A stretch of DNA of 61,214 nucleotides. It comes from Burkholderiales bacterium (GTDB lineage Bacteria > Pseudomonadota > Gammaproteobacteria > Burkholderiales > Burkholderiaceae_D). The notes under the pieces were generated by a model. That model made no database searches and was not told the DNA's origin. It worked only from the letters and a program-made list of their open reading frames with translations. Below, piece by piece: positions 17,866 through 26,100 of this stretch (positions are counted from its first letter, which is position 1; each line of letters starts with the position of its first letter). Position numbers and translations under genes: made by a program. The DNA lies in assembly GCA_947451925.1 (NCBI GenBank), contig CANGAW010000010.1, positions 1 through 61,214 of the forward strand. The letters run 5' to 3'.

Positions 17866-19101
17866 TCAGAGTTTTTCCGCTGCGGCTGCAGTATCAAATT
17901 GATTTTGCTGCATCAGTAGCGTATTGAAAGAAGGATCAGTGTGACCATGCACTGTATCGAGCTGAACAATTTGCGCCCGCTCGGGCTGTGTGCTGGCGAC
18001 CAAGCGGTGCACGGTATCGATGGCAGAAAATAAAGTTTCCTTCGATTGGCCATACAGATTGCCTTGCAAGCGCAAGGCCTTCAGGTTGGTGTTGGTGTGA
18101 ATCGACCCGCTCTCGCTGAAGTAAGCCAGGCTATGAATCAATGCCATGACACCGGTACTGACCAGTGAATTGAACCGCAGGTCAAGGTGTCGCAGGCAGG
18201 GGTTATGTGTCAGCGACTCGCTGATCTGACATGCAGTCTGATCGTTCAGATTGGTGTGTGCCAGATACAGATGCGACAGCGCCGTGGGGGTATGAAACAA
18301 CGCAAGCAATGGCTCGCACACGATATTGCCAAAACAGAGTTGATTGCCGGAGAGGTCGAGCTGCACGATGGAGGCATTTTTATGCATCTGCAAAACCAGT
18401 AAGTGCAGATCGTTTGGTTTTAAATCATTACAAGAAGCATCGAGTACAACCGGGCATTGCGCAGATATTTGCGCCAGCGTTGGCAACACATCGTCAACAA
18501 AGCGTTGGCGTCCTATTTCACTGGCAAGAATTTTGACCGGCTTTTCAGGTAGTTTGCCAAGCAGTAGCCTTAAATTGTCAGCTTGCCCCATCAATCTGAA
18601 ATCTAGCGCCACTGCGGGTAGTTGCGTTAGCGCATCCAGCAGAGTGTCATCATTGATGCTACTGAAAATCGCTTGCGCAATCAGCTTGCGGCTGGTCTTG
18701 AAGGCGGCCTGTAAGACAGGTGCCTGTTCAATCAGTTGCTGGCCGCAAGCTTTCCATGTTGCGACAACTTCGGCTCGCAGCGCTTTGCCGCCAAAGGCAA
18801 TACAAGCATTTTCCATTTTAAGAAATGTCTTGACGTCAGCACGCCAGGCCAGACAAGTACTGGCTAGCGAAAACAGGCTGGCATCAAACAGCGCCGTATG
18901 CGGCAATTGCTGAAGAATACGAAATTTGATATCCCTGGGCAGCGCATTGATGCCAGCGCTCTGCACTGTCGTGCCGGCCAGGCTGCGCATGCGCGGGCTC
19001 TGCGGTGTGACGGATTGCATCGAACTGTTTGACGGATCTTGTACAGCATGGCGTATCGCTTGTTGACTGACTTCAGTGCTTCTGTTTGCAGGGATGTGCA
19101 T
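17866..19101 (-). CDS. F-box/LRR protein 4 (candidate type III effector)
   Basis: At 411 residues it is one of the two shortest paralogues, lacking both the poly-Thr linker and the EMxxEW helix. The N-terminus has QDPSNSSMQ and SPRMRSL. The F-box-like segment is at about 54-93 (LPRDIKFRILQQLPHTALF, SLFSLASTCLAWRADV). LRRs include LDASCNDL, QLDLSGNQL, HLYLAHTNL and HLDLRFNSL with the variant GVMALIHSLA. The C-terminal motif is AAAEKL. The ATG at 19101 has an AGGAG site. The upstream spacer is homologous to those before genes 5 and 8, but its -35 is degenerate (GAAAGT instead of GGAACT). Confidence 0.8.
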   Translation of the reverse strand: MHIPANRSTEVSQQAIRHAVQDPSNSSMQSVTPQSPRMRSLAGTTVQSAGINALPRDIKFRILQQLPHTALFDASLFSLASTCLAWRADVKTFLKMENACIAFGGKALRAEVVATWKACGQQLIEQAPVLQAAFKTSRKLIAQAIFSSINDDTLLDALTQLPAVALDFRLMGQADNLRLLLGKLPEKPVKILASEIGRQRFVDDVLPTLAQISAQCPVVLDASCNDLKPNDLHLLVLQMHKNASIVQLDLSGNQLCFGNIVCEPLLALFHTPTALSHLYLAHTNLNDQTACQISESLTHNPCLRHLDLRFNSLVSTGVMALIHSLAYFSESGSIHTNTNLKALRLQGNLYGQSKETLFSAIDTVHRLVASTQPERAQIVQLDTVHGHTDPSFNTLLMQQNQFDTAAAAEKL

Positions 19102-19225
19102 GATGATGAACTCCTGATTCAGGATGACGAACATAAGGACGGTAAAAAATAATTCAAAATTAACTCTGTCAAATAGTAAAGAGTCTTTGCGTAACAAACT
19201 TTCAGCAAAGACAAAGCTTGGACGA

Positions 19226-19252
19226 AAAAAAAGCCAGTCAGTGACTGGCTTA
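19226..19252 (-). terminator. Rho-independent terminator after F-box/LRR gene 5
   Basis: On the minus strand the stem AAGCCAGTCA/TGACTGGCTT is followed by eight T. It lies between the end of gene 5 (19347) and the start of gene 4 (19101). The same GCCAGTCA stem is used at 20974 and 26101. Confidence 0.85.
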
Positions 19253-19346
19253 TTGTTCTCTGCACATTTAAGGCGTTCAGGCATGCGCATTAACAGGGCT
19301 ACTCTGCTGTAGCTAAGTATTTTTAAATGAAATTTTTTTGTTCGAC

Positions 19347-20846
19347 TCAGAGTTTTTCTGCTTTGGCTGTTCGTTCAAAATGGCTTCCGTAGACATCGTG
19401 CATGGCACTGAATCCACTAATGCCACCACCGACACCATCGACCTGTATCAGGTTGGGTAGCTCATCATTTTCCGAATCGAAGTTCGGATTTAAGTGGCGG
19501 GCAACCAGTAGATTGGCCTGCATGACCGTGGTAAATATGAATGTGTTTTGGTGGCCGTAATGATTTTCCTGCAGGCGCAAAGTTTTCATTACCGTGTTGA
19601 CATGCACGGCATCGGTTTCAGAGTCATACGATCCGACTGCGTCTATCAGATCGAGAGCGCCGATATCGCACAAGTCATTGGCGCGCAGATCAAGATGCTG
19701 CAAACAGGGGTTGTGTGCCAGCGATTCGCTGATCCAGCTTGCCGTCTGATCGTTAAAACCGGTGTTCTCCAGATACAGATGCGATAGGGGTGAAGGCGTA
19801 TGAAACAACTCGACCATAGGCATGCACACCTCCTTACCTGTGCATAGTGGATTGTTGCTTAAGTCCAGACGATAAATACAGCGATATTGATCCATGAAAT
19901 GCACCAGCATTTGCAGATCTTCAGCCAGCAAACCATTATCGGAGGCGTCAAGCACCACCGGGCACGCGAATCGCACTGATGAGAGTGCAGGCATGACTTC
20001 GGCCAGAAAGCGCTCGCGTCCTATGCCTTTGGCGTTGAGCTTGATCACCTGATCATGTAGCTTGCCAACGAGCTTGCTGATATCGATTTTGTTATTGAGG
20101 TCACTAAAATTCAGCTGCACGCCTTTCAGGTTGGCGACAGTCCCTGCAATGTCATCCACACTGACATCATTGGTAATGGCTAACCTGATCAACTCGCAAC
20201 TAAGCTGGAATGCGCCGCGTAGTGAGGATGTTTCCTCTTTTAGTAAGCTAGCGACCTTTTCCCAGCCCATGATGTCATCAGCCAGCAGCACCTCGGTGTA
20301 ATCGATGCCGGCAGGATTTGAAGTCAGAAATGCTTTCACTTCTTTGTGAAAATTTTTGGCCGTTTTGGCCAGCGTTACCAGGCCGGTAGTCAGGTCTTCA
20401 TCTTCAGTTAGATGCTGAAAAATTTCGAATTTTATTTCCGTTGGCAAGTGCTCGAGCTTGGCTGCCTGTGCACGGGTTCTGAGGGTAATGATGGCATCCC
20501 ATTCCTTTTCCATCGCTGCCATGCCGAAGGCAGCGGTGGGCCGAGCACTTGTGTTTGCATGGCTCAGCGTGTTGCTGGTGTTGGTCGAACTGGTGGTTGT
20601 TGTGATGCTGCTGAAGGTAGTCGATGTGGTGGTGGTCAGAGTCGGTGTAAGCGTTGAGTGTGCAGAGGCTGGCTGCCAGAGCGGCTGATTAACCGAGGCG
20701 CCTGTTGAGACCATGCGTGGCTTTTGCTGATTCTGTTGGGTTTCTTGCGACTGGGCTTGTGCTGAACTGTTGGAGGGATTATTGGCGGGGCTGTACAAAT
20801 CACTCTGGTGAGTGGTATCGGTGCTTCTGTTTGACGTACTGTGCAT
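19347..20846 (-). CDS. F-box/LRR protein 5 (candidate type III effector)
   Basis: Longest paralogue, 499 residues. The N-terminus has NNPSNSSAQ and KPRMVSTGA, then a Ser/Thr-only tract of about 30 residues (roughly 64-95) and a helix MEKEWDAIITLRTRAQ. The F-box-like segment (134-173: LPTEIKFEIFQHLTEDEDL, LAKTAKNFHKEV) is the most divergent of the set. LRRs include LDASDNGL, RLDLSNNPL, HLYLENTGF and HLDLRANDL with GALDLIDAVG. The end is LIQVDGV, then AKAEKL. The ATG at 20846 has AGGAG upstream, and a hrp-box-like promoter lies 74 bp upstream. A terminator separates it from gene 4. Confidence 0.8.
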   Translation of the reverse strand: MHSTSNRSTDTTHQSDLYSPANNPSNSSAQAQSQETQQNQQKPRMVSTGASVNQPLWQPASAHSTLTPTLTTTTSTTFSSITTTTSSTNTSNTLSHANTSARPTAAFGMAAMEKEWDAIITLRTRAQAAKLEHLPTEIKFEIFQHLTEDEDLTTGLVTLAKTAKNFHKEVKAFLTSNPAGIDYTEVLLADDIMGWEKVASLLKEETSSLRGAFQLSCELIRLAITNDVSVDDIAGTVANLKGVQLNFSDLNNKIDISKLVGKLHDQVIKLNAKGIGRERFLAEVMPALSSVRFACPVVLDASDNGLLAEDLQMLVHFMDQYRCIYRLDLSNNPLCTGKEVCMPMVELFHTPSPLSHLYLENTGFNDQTASWISESLAHNPCLQHLDLRANDLCDIGALDLIDAVGSYDSETDAVHVNTVMKTLRLQENHYGHQNTFIFTTVMQANLLVARHLNPNFDSENDELPNLIQVDGVGGGISGFSAMHDVYGSHFERTAKAEKL

Positions 20847-20919
20847 GAAGGTGCTCTCCTGAATCAATCGTTTGCAAAGGCATGGAGCGGATGAATAATC
20901 TGGCATCAAACGCTGGCAA

Positions 20920-20947
20920 TAAGAAACAGCCTTTGCAACCGAGTTCC
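20920..20947 (-). promoter_or_regulatory. hrp-box-like promoter of F-box/LRR gene 5
   Basis: The minus strand reads GGAACT (20947-20942), a 15-base spacer, then TTTCTTA (20926-20920). It has the same spacing as the sites at 16306-16333 and 26061-26088, and all three spacers end in CTG. It lies just downstream of the terminator at 20974-20999. Confidence 0.6.
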
Positions 20948-20973
20948 TAAAACAGAAGAAAACGGCAGGCAAT

Positions 20974-20999
20974 AAAAAAGCCAGTCAATGACTGGCTAA
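20974..20999 (-). terminator. Rho-independent terminator after the DUF3237 gene
   Basis: On the minus strand the stem AGCCAGTCA/TGACTGGCT is followed by six T. It sits between the DUF3237 stop (21035) and the gene 5 promoter. The stem is nearly identical to those at 19226 and 26101. Confidence 0.85.
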
Positions 21000-21034
21000 T
21001 TGTTCTATGTTCGTTAGTGCTTTGACTGAAAAGA

Positions 21035-21544
21035 TTAACGAGCAATGAATACATCGTAATTGACATAAGCTTCGTTTTTAGCACGTTTGTATTCAGCCAT
21101 TTTGCCTAGGGTCTGAACTTGATTGAGCCAGCCGTATTTTTCAGCAGAAGTCTGAAATTGTGGTGTGGTGATGAAATAAGGGAAGCCTTTGTCATCCAGA
21201 ATTTCGCCCCGTGCCAATGCCTCGCCGGCTTCTTTCGATCCCACCACCACGCCGCCATAGGTCATATAGATCAGCGCGCCATCATCGGTTTCAATGGTCA
21301 TGCGCACATCCAGACGAAGTGATCCCGAAGGCATGGTGCGTATCCAGTCACCACCGGGCGCAATGATCTTGCCCGAAATGCGTGGGCCTTTAATCCAGCC
21401 GCCCGGAAGAATGTTGACCACGGTCAGGCCATTATCGATAGCCTTGCGCTCCGTCGGGATATGCACCGTCATCAGATACTCGGTGCTGATTTGTGTGCTT
21501 TGGGCGCTGGCGCTGGCAGAACAGCCTAGCAATAAGCCTGACAT
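21035..21544 (-). CDS. DUF3237 family protein
   Basis: A 169-residue protein of the DUF3237 family, whose function is unknown. The family core is GKIIAPGGDWIRTMPSGSLRLDVRMTIETDDGALIYMTYGGVVVG, followed by YFITTPQFQTSAEKYGWLNQVQTLG. The N-terminus MSGLLLGCSASASAQS looks like a short signal or lipoprotein peptide (Cys at 8). An in-frame stop lies only eight codons upstream, so the signal may be truncated. It sits alone between F-box/LRR genes 6 and 5, with a GACGCTGGG-family repeat just upstream and its own terminator. Nothing links it functionally to the LRR genes. Confidence 0.8.
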   Translation of the reverse strand: MSGLLLGCSASASAQSTQISTEYLMTVHIPTERKAIDNGLTVVNILPGGWIKGPRISGKIIAPGGDWIRTMPSGSLRLDVRMTIETDDGALIYMTYGGVVVGSKEAGEALARGEILDDKGFPYFITTPQFQTSAEKYGWLNQVQTLGKMAEYKRAKNEAYVNYDVFIAR

Positions 21545-21590
21545 AGTTTGTGTTTGTTTGAAAAGTTAAACGGTTACAGGATGTTTGACG

Positions 21591-21625
21591 AAAGACGCTG
21601 GGTCCCGATTTTCATCGGGACGACG
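21591..21625. repeat. Short palindromic repeat of the GACGCTGGGTCCC family (copy 4)
   Basis: The unit AAAGACGCTGGGTCCC leads into the stem TCCCGAT-TTTC-ATCGGGA (21603-21620), followed by CGACG. It has the same head as the units at 3629 and 6678 and a similar stem layout to 6678-6713. It lies between the F-box/LRR gene 6 stop and the DUF3237 start. Confidence 0.7.
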
Positions 21626-21745
21626 GTAGTGGTTGAGGCGCTCTCCAACTTCCTATCGTCTCCAGCTGCATGAGATGACTGCTGCGTGGGCGGACTGCAT
21701 ACTGTCCGTCCACGGTGTAATCATTCTTGATCCAACATTTGATGC

Positions 21746-22978
21746 TCAGAGCTTCTCCGCTGCTGCCATTGCGTTAAACTTTTGCTGGTACATGGACTGC
21801 GTGATGGGTGCATGAAGCCAATTTTTGGCTACACCATCAACCTCAATAATGAAGGGAAGCTCATCACATTCCGGCGTGGCTTTGGCTATTAATTGATGAG
21901 CTGCCTCCATCATGGGAAAAATCTTGTCCATGCATTCTTTAAATTCATTCGCTTGCATACGCACTGCGTCAAGCACGGTGTTCGTGTGAACTTCACCGGT
22001 TGTGCTTGTTGTTGCGAGTGCATTAATCAGCGCAAGGGCGCCTGCTTCGCCAATATAATTGCGACGCAGGTCCAGATGCCGCAGACAGGGATTGGTGGCC
22101 AGTGCCCCGCTGATCTGACACGCCGTTTGATCGTTGAAGTCGGTGGCTCCCAGGTATAGATGTGACAAGGCACTGGGCAACTGAAACAATGCGACCAAGG
22201 GATGGCTCACTGCATCGCCACTGCACAGCGGATTACCCGCCAGGTCAAGCTGAACAATGCAGGGATTGGTCTTCATTATTTTGAGCAATTCCCCTAGATC
22301 GCCTGGCATCAAATTATTATGTGAGGCTTCCAGCACTATCTGGCATCCGGCAGGAACTTTGCTCAGGGCTGGCAAGACTTCTTGCAAAAACCGATCGCGT
22401 CCGATTGATCCTGCGCTGAGTTTAATCGTCTGCTCACGACACGTGCCCAGTATCTGAGTCTGCACTTTAGTGTTTCTGACCGTTTTAAAATTAAGATCAA
22501 TACCTGCCAATACGGATAAGGCATTCGCGATGGTTTTCACATCGGCATTGTCGGTAAGGGCTTGCTCGATAAGTTTTCGACTTTGACCAAATGCGATACG
22601 CAAGCCCGGCGTCTGTTTACGCAATTTTTTGGCTTCGGCTTGCCATAACGCCAGGCCTTCTTTATTTAACAACTTGTCACCAAAACTGATGCAGGCACGC
22701 TCAGGCGTCAGAAATGCTTTTACGTCAGCGCGCCAGCGCATGCTGGTGCAGGCCATGGCAAACAGGCTGCGATCAAAGAGTGCGGTGTGAGGCAGCTTTT
22801 GAAAAATATAGGACTTTAATTCGTCCGGTAGTTCGTTCATCAGTGCCCGCTGACTGCTGCTGGCTGTGCACATGCTGGGCGGGTTCTGTATCGAACTGTT
22901 GGATGAGTCAGTGGGTGGTTCAGGCCAGCTTATCCAAGTGTTGCGGTCGTTGCTGCTGTTGCTTGTGGTGTTGATCAT
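21746..22978 (-). CDS. F-box/LRR protein 6 (candidate type III effector)
   Basis: A 410-residue paralogue with the shortest N-terminus. MINTTSNSSNDRN and ISWPEPPTDSSNSSIQ are nearly shared with gene 7. The F-box-like segment is at about 50-90 (LPDELKSYIFQKLPHTALF, SLFAMACTSMRWRADV). LRRs include LEASHNNL, QLDLAGNPL, HLYLGATDF and HLDLRRNYI with GALALINALA. The end is IIEVDGV then AAAEKL. The ATG at 22978 has a clear AGGAG. It lies 77 bp after gene 7, and that spacer is homologous to the 77-bp spacer between genes 8 and 7, so genes 8-7-6 look like one operon made by unit duplication. Confidence 0.8.
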   Translation of the reverse strand: MINTTSNSSNDRNTWISWPEPPTDSSNSSIQNPPSMCTASSSQRALMNELPDELKSYIFQKLPHTALFDRSLFAMACTSMRWRADVKAFLTPERACISFGDKLLNKEGLALWQAEAKKLRKQTPGLRIAFGQSRKLIEQALTDNADVKTIANALSVLAGIDLNFKTVRNTKVQTQILGTCREQTIKLSAGSIGRDRFLQEVLPALSKVPAGCQIVLEASHNNLMPGDLGELLKIMKTNPCIVQLDLAGNPLCSGDAVSHPLVALFQLPSALSHLYLGATDFNDQTACQISGALATNPCLRHLDLRRNYIGEAGALALINALATTSTTGEVHTNTVLDAVRMQANEFKECMDKIFPMMEAAHQLIAKATPECDELPFIIEVDGVAKNWLHAPITQSMYQQKFNAMAAAEKL

Positions 22979-23055
22979 GATGGTGAACTCCTGAAGCGAT
23001 ACAGGGCGAATGGGCGGAGGGTCAAAAACTGACTTTTATGCGCAACTGGTGACGC

Positions 23056-24429
23056 TCAGAGTTTTTCTGCTTCTGCCTCTTTATCAAATTGATGAACGTA
23101 AGTGTCATACCCGGGGAGGAAATCATCGATGGCGCCCGTAGTAGTATCGACCTGAACAATGTAGGGATGCGAATCACAGTCCGGCTTTGCTTTTACAATC
23201 AATTTGTGCGCTTGCTCCATAGCCCAAAAAATAGTGACATTGTGGTACCCATAGTCATTGCCTTGCAATCTCAAGGCGGTCAGCACTGTGTTGGTGTGCA
23301 CCTCACCTTTCCAGATGCTTGATCCGACAGCGCCGATCAGTTCAACAGCACCGTCTTCGTTGAGCATATTTCGCTGCAGGTCAAGATGCCGCAGGCAGGG
23401 ATTGTTTGCCAGTGCCTTGCTGATTTCTGCGGCAGTTTCATCGTTAAAGTGCGTGTTCGCCAGGTACAGATGTGACAAGGGGGAAGGGGTTTGAAACAGC
23501 TCGACGATGGGCATGCAGATGCGATATTGTTGGCACAGCACATTGCCACTCAAATCAAGCTGGATAATGCAGGGACTTGCTTTAATGAACTTTACTAAAG
23601 GCAGTAGGTCTTGCGGCTGCAAATCATTATACGAAGCATCAAGCACCACTCGACATCCGGCAGGAATTTTAGACAAGACTGGCAAGACATCTTGTAAAAA
23701 TCGATGGCGCCTCACTCCTGCGGTGCTGAATTTGATGATCTGATCATGGCATTTTTCTACGATCTTGATGACACTGCTTATGTCACGAATTTCTCTGAAG
23801 TTTATTTCAATGCCTGCCAGTTGTGAAATGCTTGGCCAGATGGCTTCGGCACTGCTCCATGGTGTGCAGGCTTGCTCAATCAGTCCCCGACTTTGCCGGA
23901 AATCTTTTTTCAGTATGGGTGTCTGTTCATACAGTTTTTTGCTTTCAGCCTGCCACAACGCCAAGCCTTCTTTATGAAAAGGCTTGTCACCAAAACCGAT
24001 ACAGGCACGCTCAGGTGTCAGAAATGCTTTTACGTCAGCGCGCCAGCGCATGCTGGTGCAGGCTAGGGCAAACAGGCTACGATCAAATAGCGCGGTGTGA
24101 GGCAGCTGCTGAAAAATATGGAATTTTAAGTCGCTCGGCAGTTCGTGCATGAGCGCCGGCTCAGCGGTGCTGGACATGGTTGTTGTGTCTGTGCTGCTTG
24201 TAGCAGCAGTCGTGGTGCTGGTCAGAGTGTAAGAAGTAGTGGTGGTCAGCACCGGTGTGCTGACTGTCGTGCCAGCGGCAGCGCGCCAGTCGCCAGCGTC
24301 TGTTGTGCGGCTGACTGTGGCCATGTTGGGCAGGTTGCACATTGAACTGTTGGATGGGTCGCTGGCCGGTTCGGGCCAGCTGATGCGGTTGTTACTGTCG
24401 TTGCTGCTGTTGTTGGCGGCGTTGATCAT
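23056..24429 (-). CDS. F-box/LRR protein 7 (candidate type III effector)
   Basis: A 457-residue paralogue. Its N-terminus MINAANNSSNDSNN, ISWPEPASDPSNSSM resembles gene 6. A Thr/Ser tract at about 56-88 resembles genes 5 and 8. The F-box-like segment is at about 97-137 (LPSDLKFHIFQQLPHTALF, SLFALACTSMRWRADV). LRRs include LDASYNDL, QLDLSGNVL, HLYLANTHF and HLDLQRNML with GAVELIGAVG. The end is IVQVDTT then AEAEKL. The mix of a gene 6-like head and a gene 8-like linker suggests recombination between neighbours. It is probably transcribed from the promoter of gene 8. Confidence 0.8.
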   Translation of the reverse strand: MINAANNSSNDSNNRISWPEPASDPSNSSMCNLPNMATVSRTTDAGDWRAAAGTTVSTPVLTTTTSYTLTSTTTAATSSTDTTTMSSTAEPALMHELPSDLKFHIFQQLPHTALFDRSLFALACTSMRWRADVKAFLTPERACIGFGDKPFHKEGLALWQAESKKLYEQTPILKKDFRQSRGLIEQACTPWSSAEAIWPSISQLAGIEINFREIRDISSVIKIVEKCHDQIIKFSTAGVRRHRFLQDVLPVLSKIPAGCRVVLDASYNDLQPQDLLPLVKFIKASPCIIQLDLSGNVLCQQYRICMPIVELFQTPSPLSHLYLANTHFNDETAAEISKALANNPCLRHLDLQRNMLNEDGAVELIGAVGSSIWKGEVHTNTVLTALRLQGNDYGYHNVTIFWAMEQAHKLIVKAKPDCDSHPYIVQVDTTTGAIDDFLPGYDTYVHQFDKEAEAEKL

Positions 24430-24506
24430 GATGCGCTACTCCTGAGGCGTTGCATGGCGAATGGGTGAAGGGTCAAAGACGGGCTTTTATGCGCAGCTGG
24501 TGACGC

Positions 24507-25988
24507 TCAGAGTTTTTCTGCTTCTGCCTCTCTGCGAAAGCTGTTCATGTACATATCTCGCATACTTGGAAATTGACTGATGCCGCTGGTTACCCCATCA
24601 ACCTGAATGATATAGGGGTGCTCCAAATCATTCTGGTCATAGTCAGCTTTGGTTTTGGCAATCAATTCAAGCGCTTTTTCCAGGGCAGAAAAAATTATCT
24701 TGTTTTCCTGCCCATATTGATTGCCTTGTAATCGCAAGGCCGTCAGCACCGTGTTGGTATGGACTGCGCCAGTCGAATCCGTTGTTGCGACTGCGTTGAT
24801 CAAGGCAAGGGCAGCGTTTTGGGTTAGATGGTTTTTTCGCAAATCCAGATGCCGCAGGCAGGGGTTAGTCGCCAGCGGTTCGCTCAACGCTATCGCAGTT
24901 TCATCATTGAGGTCGATGGATTTCAGGTACAGATGTGTCAACGGGGAAGGGGTATGAAGCAACTCGACGATGCATGGGCTGATTTGATTGCTGTGGCAAA
25001 GCGTATTGCCGCTTAAGTCAAGCTGAACAATGCAGGGATTCGCTTTCATGATCATGATTAACTGCTGCACATCGTCCGGCCCCAAATTATTATGGGTAGC
25101 CTCCAGCACCACTCTGCATCCTCCCGGAATGGTCGACAAGACTGGCAAAACTACTTTCATAAAATTATTGCGTGCCATTCCGCTGGCGCTGAGTTTGATG
25201 GTCTGATCATTGAGCTTGTCTACTATGCTCATGATCTTGGATGCATCACGAATATCTCTGAAATTAATTTCAATGCCTGACAAATCCGAAACGGCTAGCC
25301 ATAGATCATCGGCACTGAGTTGGTCGTGGCAGGCTAGCCGGATAGGCTGTCGACTTTGCTCGAAATCCTGGCGCAGTTGCGGCGTCTGATCGTGGAGTTT
25401 TTTGCCTTCGGCCTGCCACAACTCAAGGGCTTCTTTACGCAATACCTTGCCGCCAAAACCGATGCAGGCACGCTCGGTCGTCAGAAATTTTTTCACTTCA
25501 GCGCGCCAGCCAGTACTCGTGCAGGCCAACGCAAACAGGCTGCGATCAAAGAGTGCGGTGTGAGGCAGCTGCTGAAAAATATGAAATTTTATTTCGCTCG
25601 GCAATTGGTTCATCAGTGCTGGCTCAACAGGTATTGCAGCAGGATTCAATGCCCGATTTCTGAGGGTGATGATGGTTGACCACTCCTTTTCCATTTCGGT
25701 CATGCTGAATGGCGCGCGTGCTGTCCGGCTGGTGCTAGTTGTTGTTTGTGTGTTTGTCGTCGTTGTGGTGAGAGTGGTTAGTGTGGATGAGGTGGTGGTT
25801 GTCAGCACTGACGTGCTGATTGTTGTGCCAACGGCAGTGCGCCAGTCACGGTGGTCTGCTGTGCGCTCAACGCAGGTCATGCGGGTCGTGCTTTGCTGGG
25901 GTGTTTGTATCGAGCTGTTGGATCGCTCGCTGGCCTGAGAGGGCTGAATAGTCCGGTTGTTGCTATCGTGACTTGTCGCGTTGATCAT
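24507..25988 (-). CDS. F-box/LRR protein 8 (candidate type III effector)
   Basis: A 493-residue paralogue and the first gene transcribed in the 8-7-6 group. The N-terminus has RSNSSIQ, a Thr-rich tract at about 56-86 and the helix EMEKEWSTIITLRNRA. The F-box-like segment is at about 129-169 (LPSEIKFHIFQQLPHTALF, SLFALACTSTGWRAEV). LRRs include LEATHNNL, QLDLSGNTL, HLYLKSIDL and HLDLRKNHL with AALALINAVA. The end is IIQVDGV then AEAEKL. The ATG at 25988 has AGGAG. A longer reading from 26102 crosses the promoter and was rejected. The hrp-box-like promoter lies 73 bp upstream. Confidence 0.8.
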   Translation of the reverse strand: MINATSHDSNNRTIQPSQASERSNSSIQTPQQSTTRMTCVERTADHRDWRTAVGTTISTSVLTTTTSSTLTTLTTTTTNTQTTTSTSRTARAPFSMTEMEKEWSTIITLRNRALNPAAIPVEPALMNQLPSEIKFHIFQQLPHTALFDRSLFALACTSTGWRAEVKKFLTTERACIGFGGKVLRKEALELWQAEGKKLHDQTPQLRQDFEQSRQPIRLACHDQLSADDLWLAVSDLSGIEINFRDIRDASKIMSIVDKLNDQTIKLSASGMARNNFMKVVLPVLSTIPGGCRVVLEATHNNLGPDDVQQLIMIMKANPCIVQLDLSGNTLCHSNQISPCIVELLHTPSPLTHLYLKSIDLNDETAIALSEPLATNPCLRHLDLRKNHLTQNAALALINAVATTDSTGAVHTNTVLTALRLQGNQYGQENKIIFSALEKALELIAKTKADYDQNDLEHPYIIQVDGVTSGISQFPSMRDMYMNSFRREAEAEKL

Positions 25989-26060
25989 GTTGGTGAACTC
26001 CTGTGTTTGGATTGCGAATGTAAGGACGGGCACAGAATGGCCTGACCTTACGCTGGCAAC

Positions 26061-26088
26061 TTGGAAACAGAGTGTCCCGCGGAGTTCC
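26061..26088 (-). promoter_or_regulatory. hrp-box-like promoter of the F-box/LRR 8-7-6 operon
   Basis: The minus strand reads GGAACT (26088-26083), a 15-base spacer, then TTTCCAA (26067-26061). Downstream, the bases TGCCAGCG are also shared with the site before gene 5. It lies just after the oprM terminator. Confidence 0.6.
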
Positions 26089-26100
26089 TTTTGTAAAAGC

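Noticed and set aside
13593..25988. CRISPR or other DNA-level repeat array
   Set aside because: The periodic similarity follows codons and LRR units within open frames; there are no short identical repeats with unique spacers.
13593..25988. Internalin-type secreted or surface-anchored LRR proteins
   Set aside because: None of the eight proteins has a Sec signal peptide, lipobox or anchor. The polar Ser/Asn-rich N-termini fit type III substrates better.
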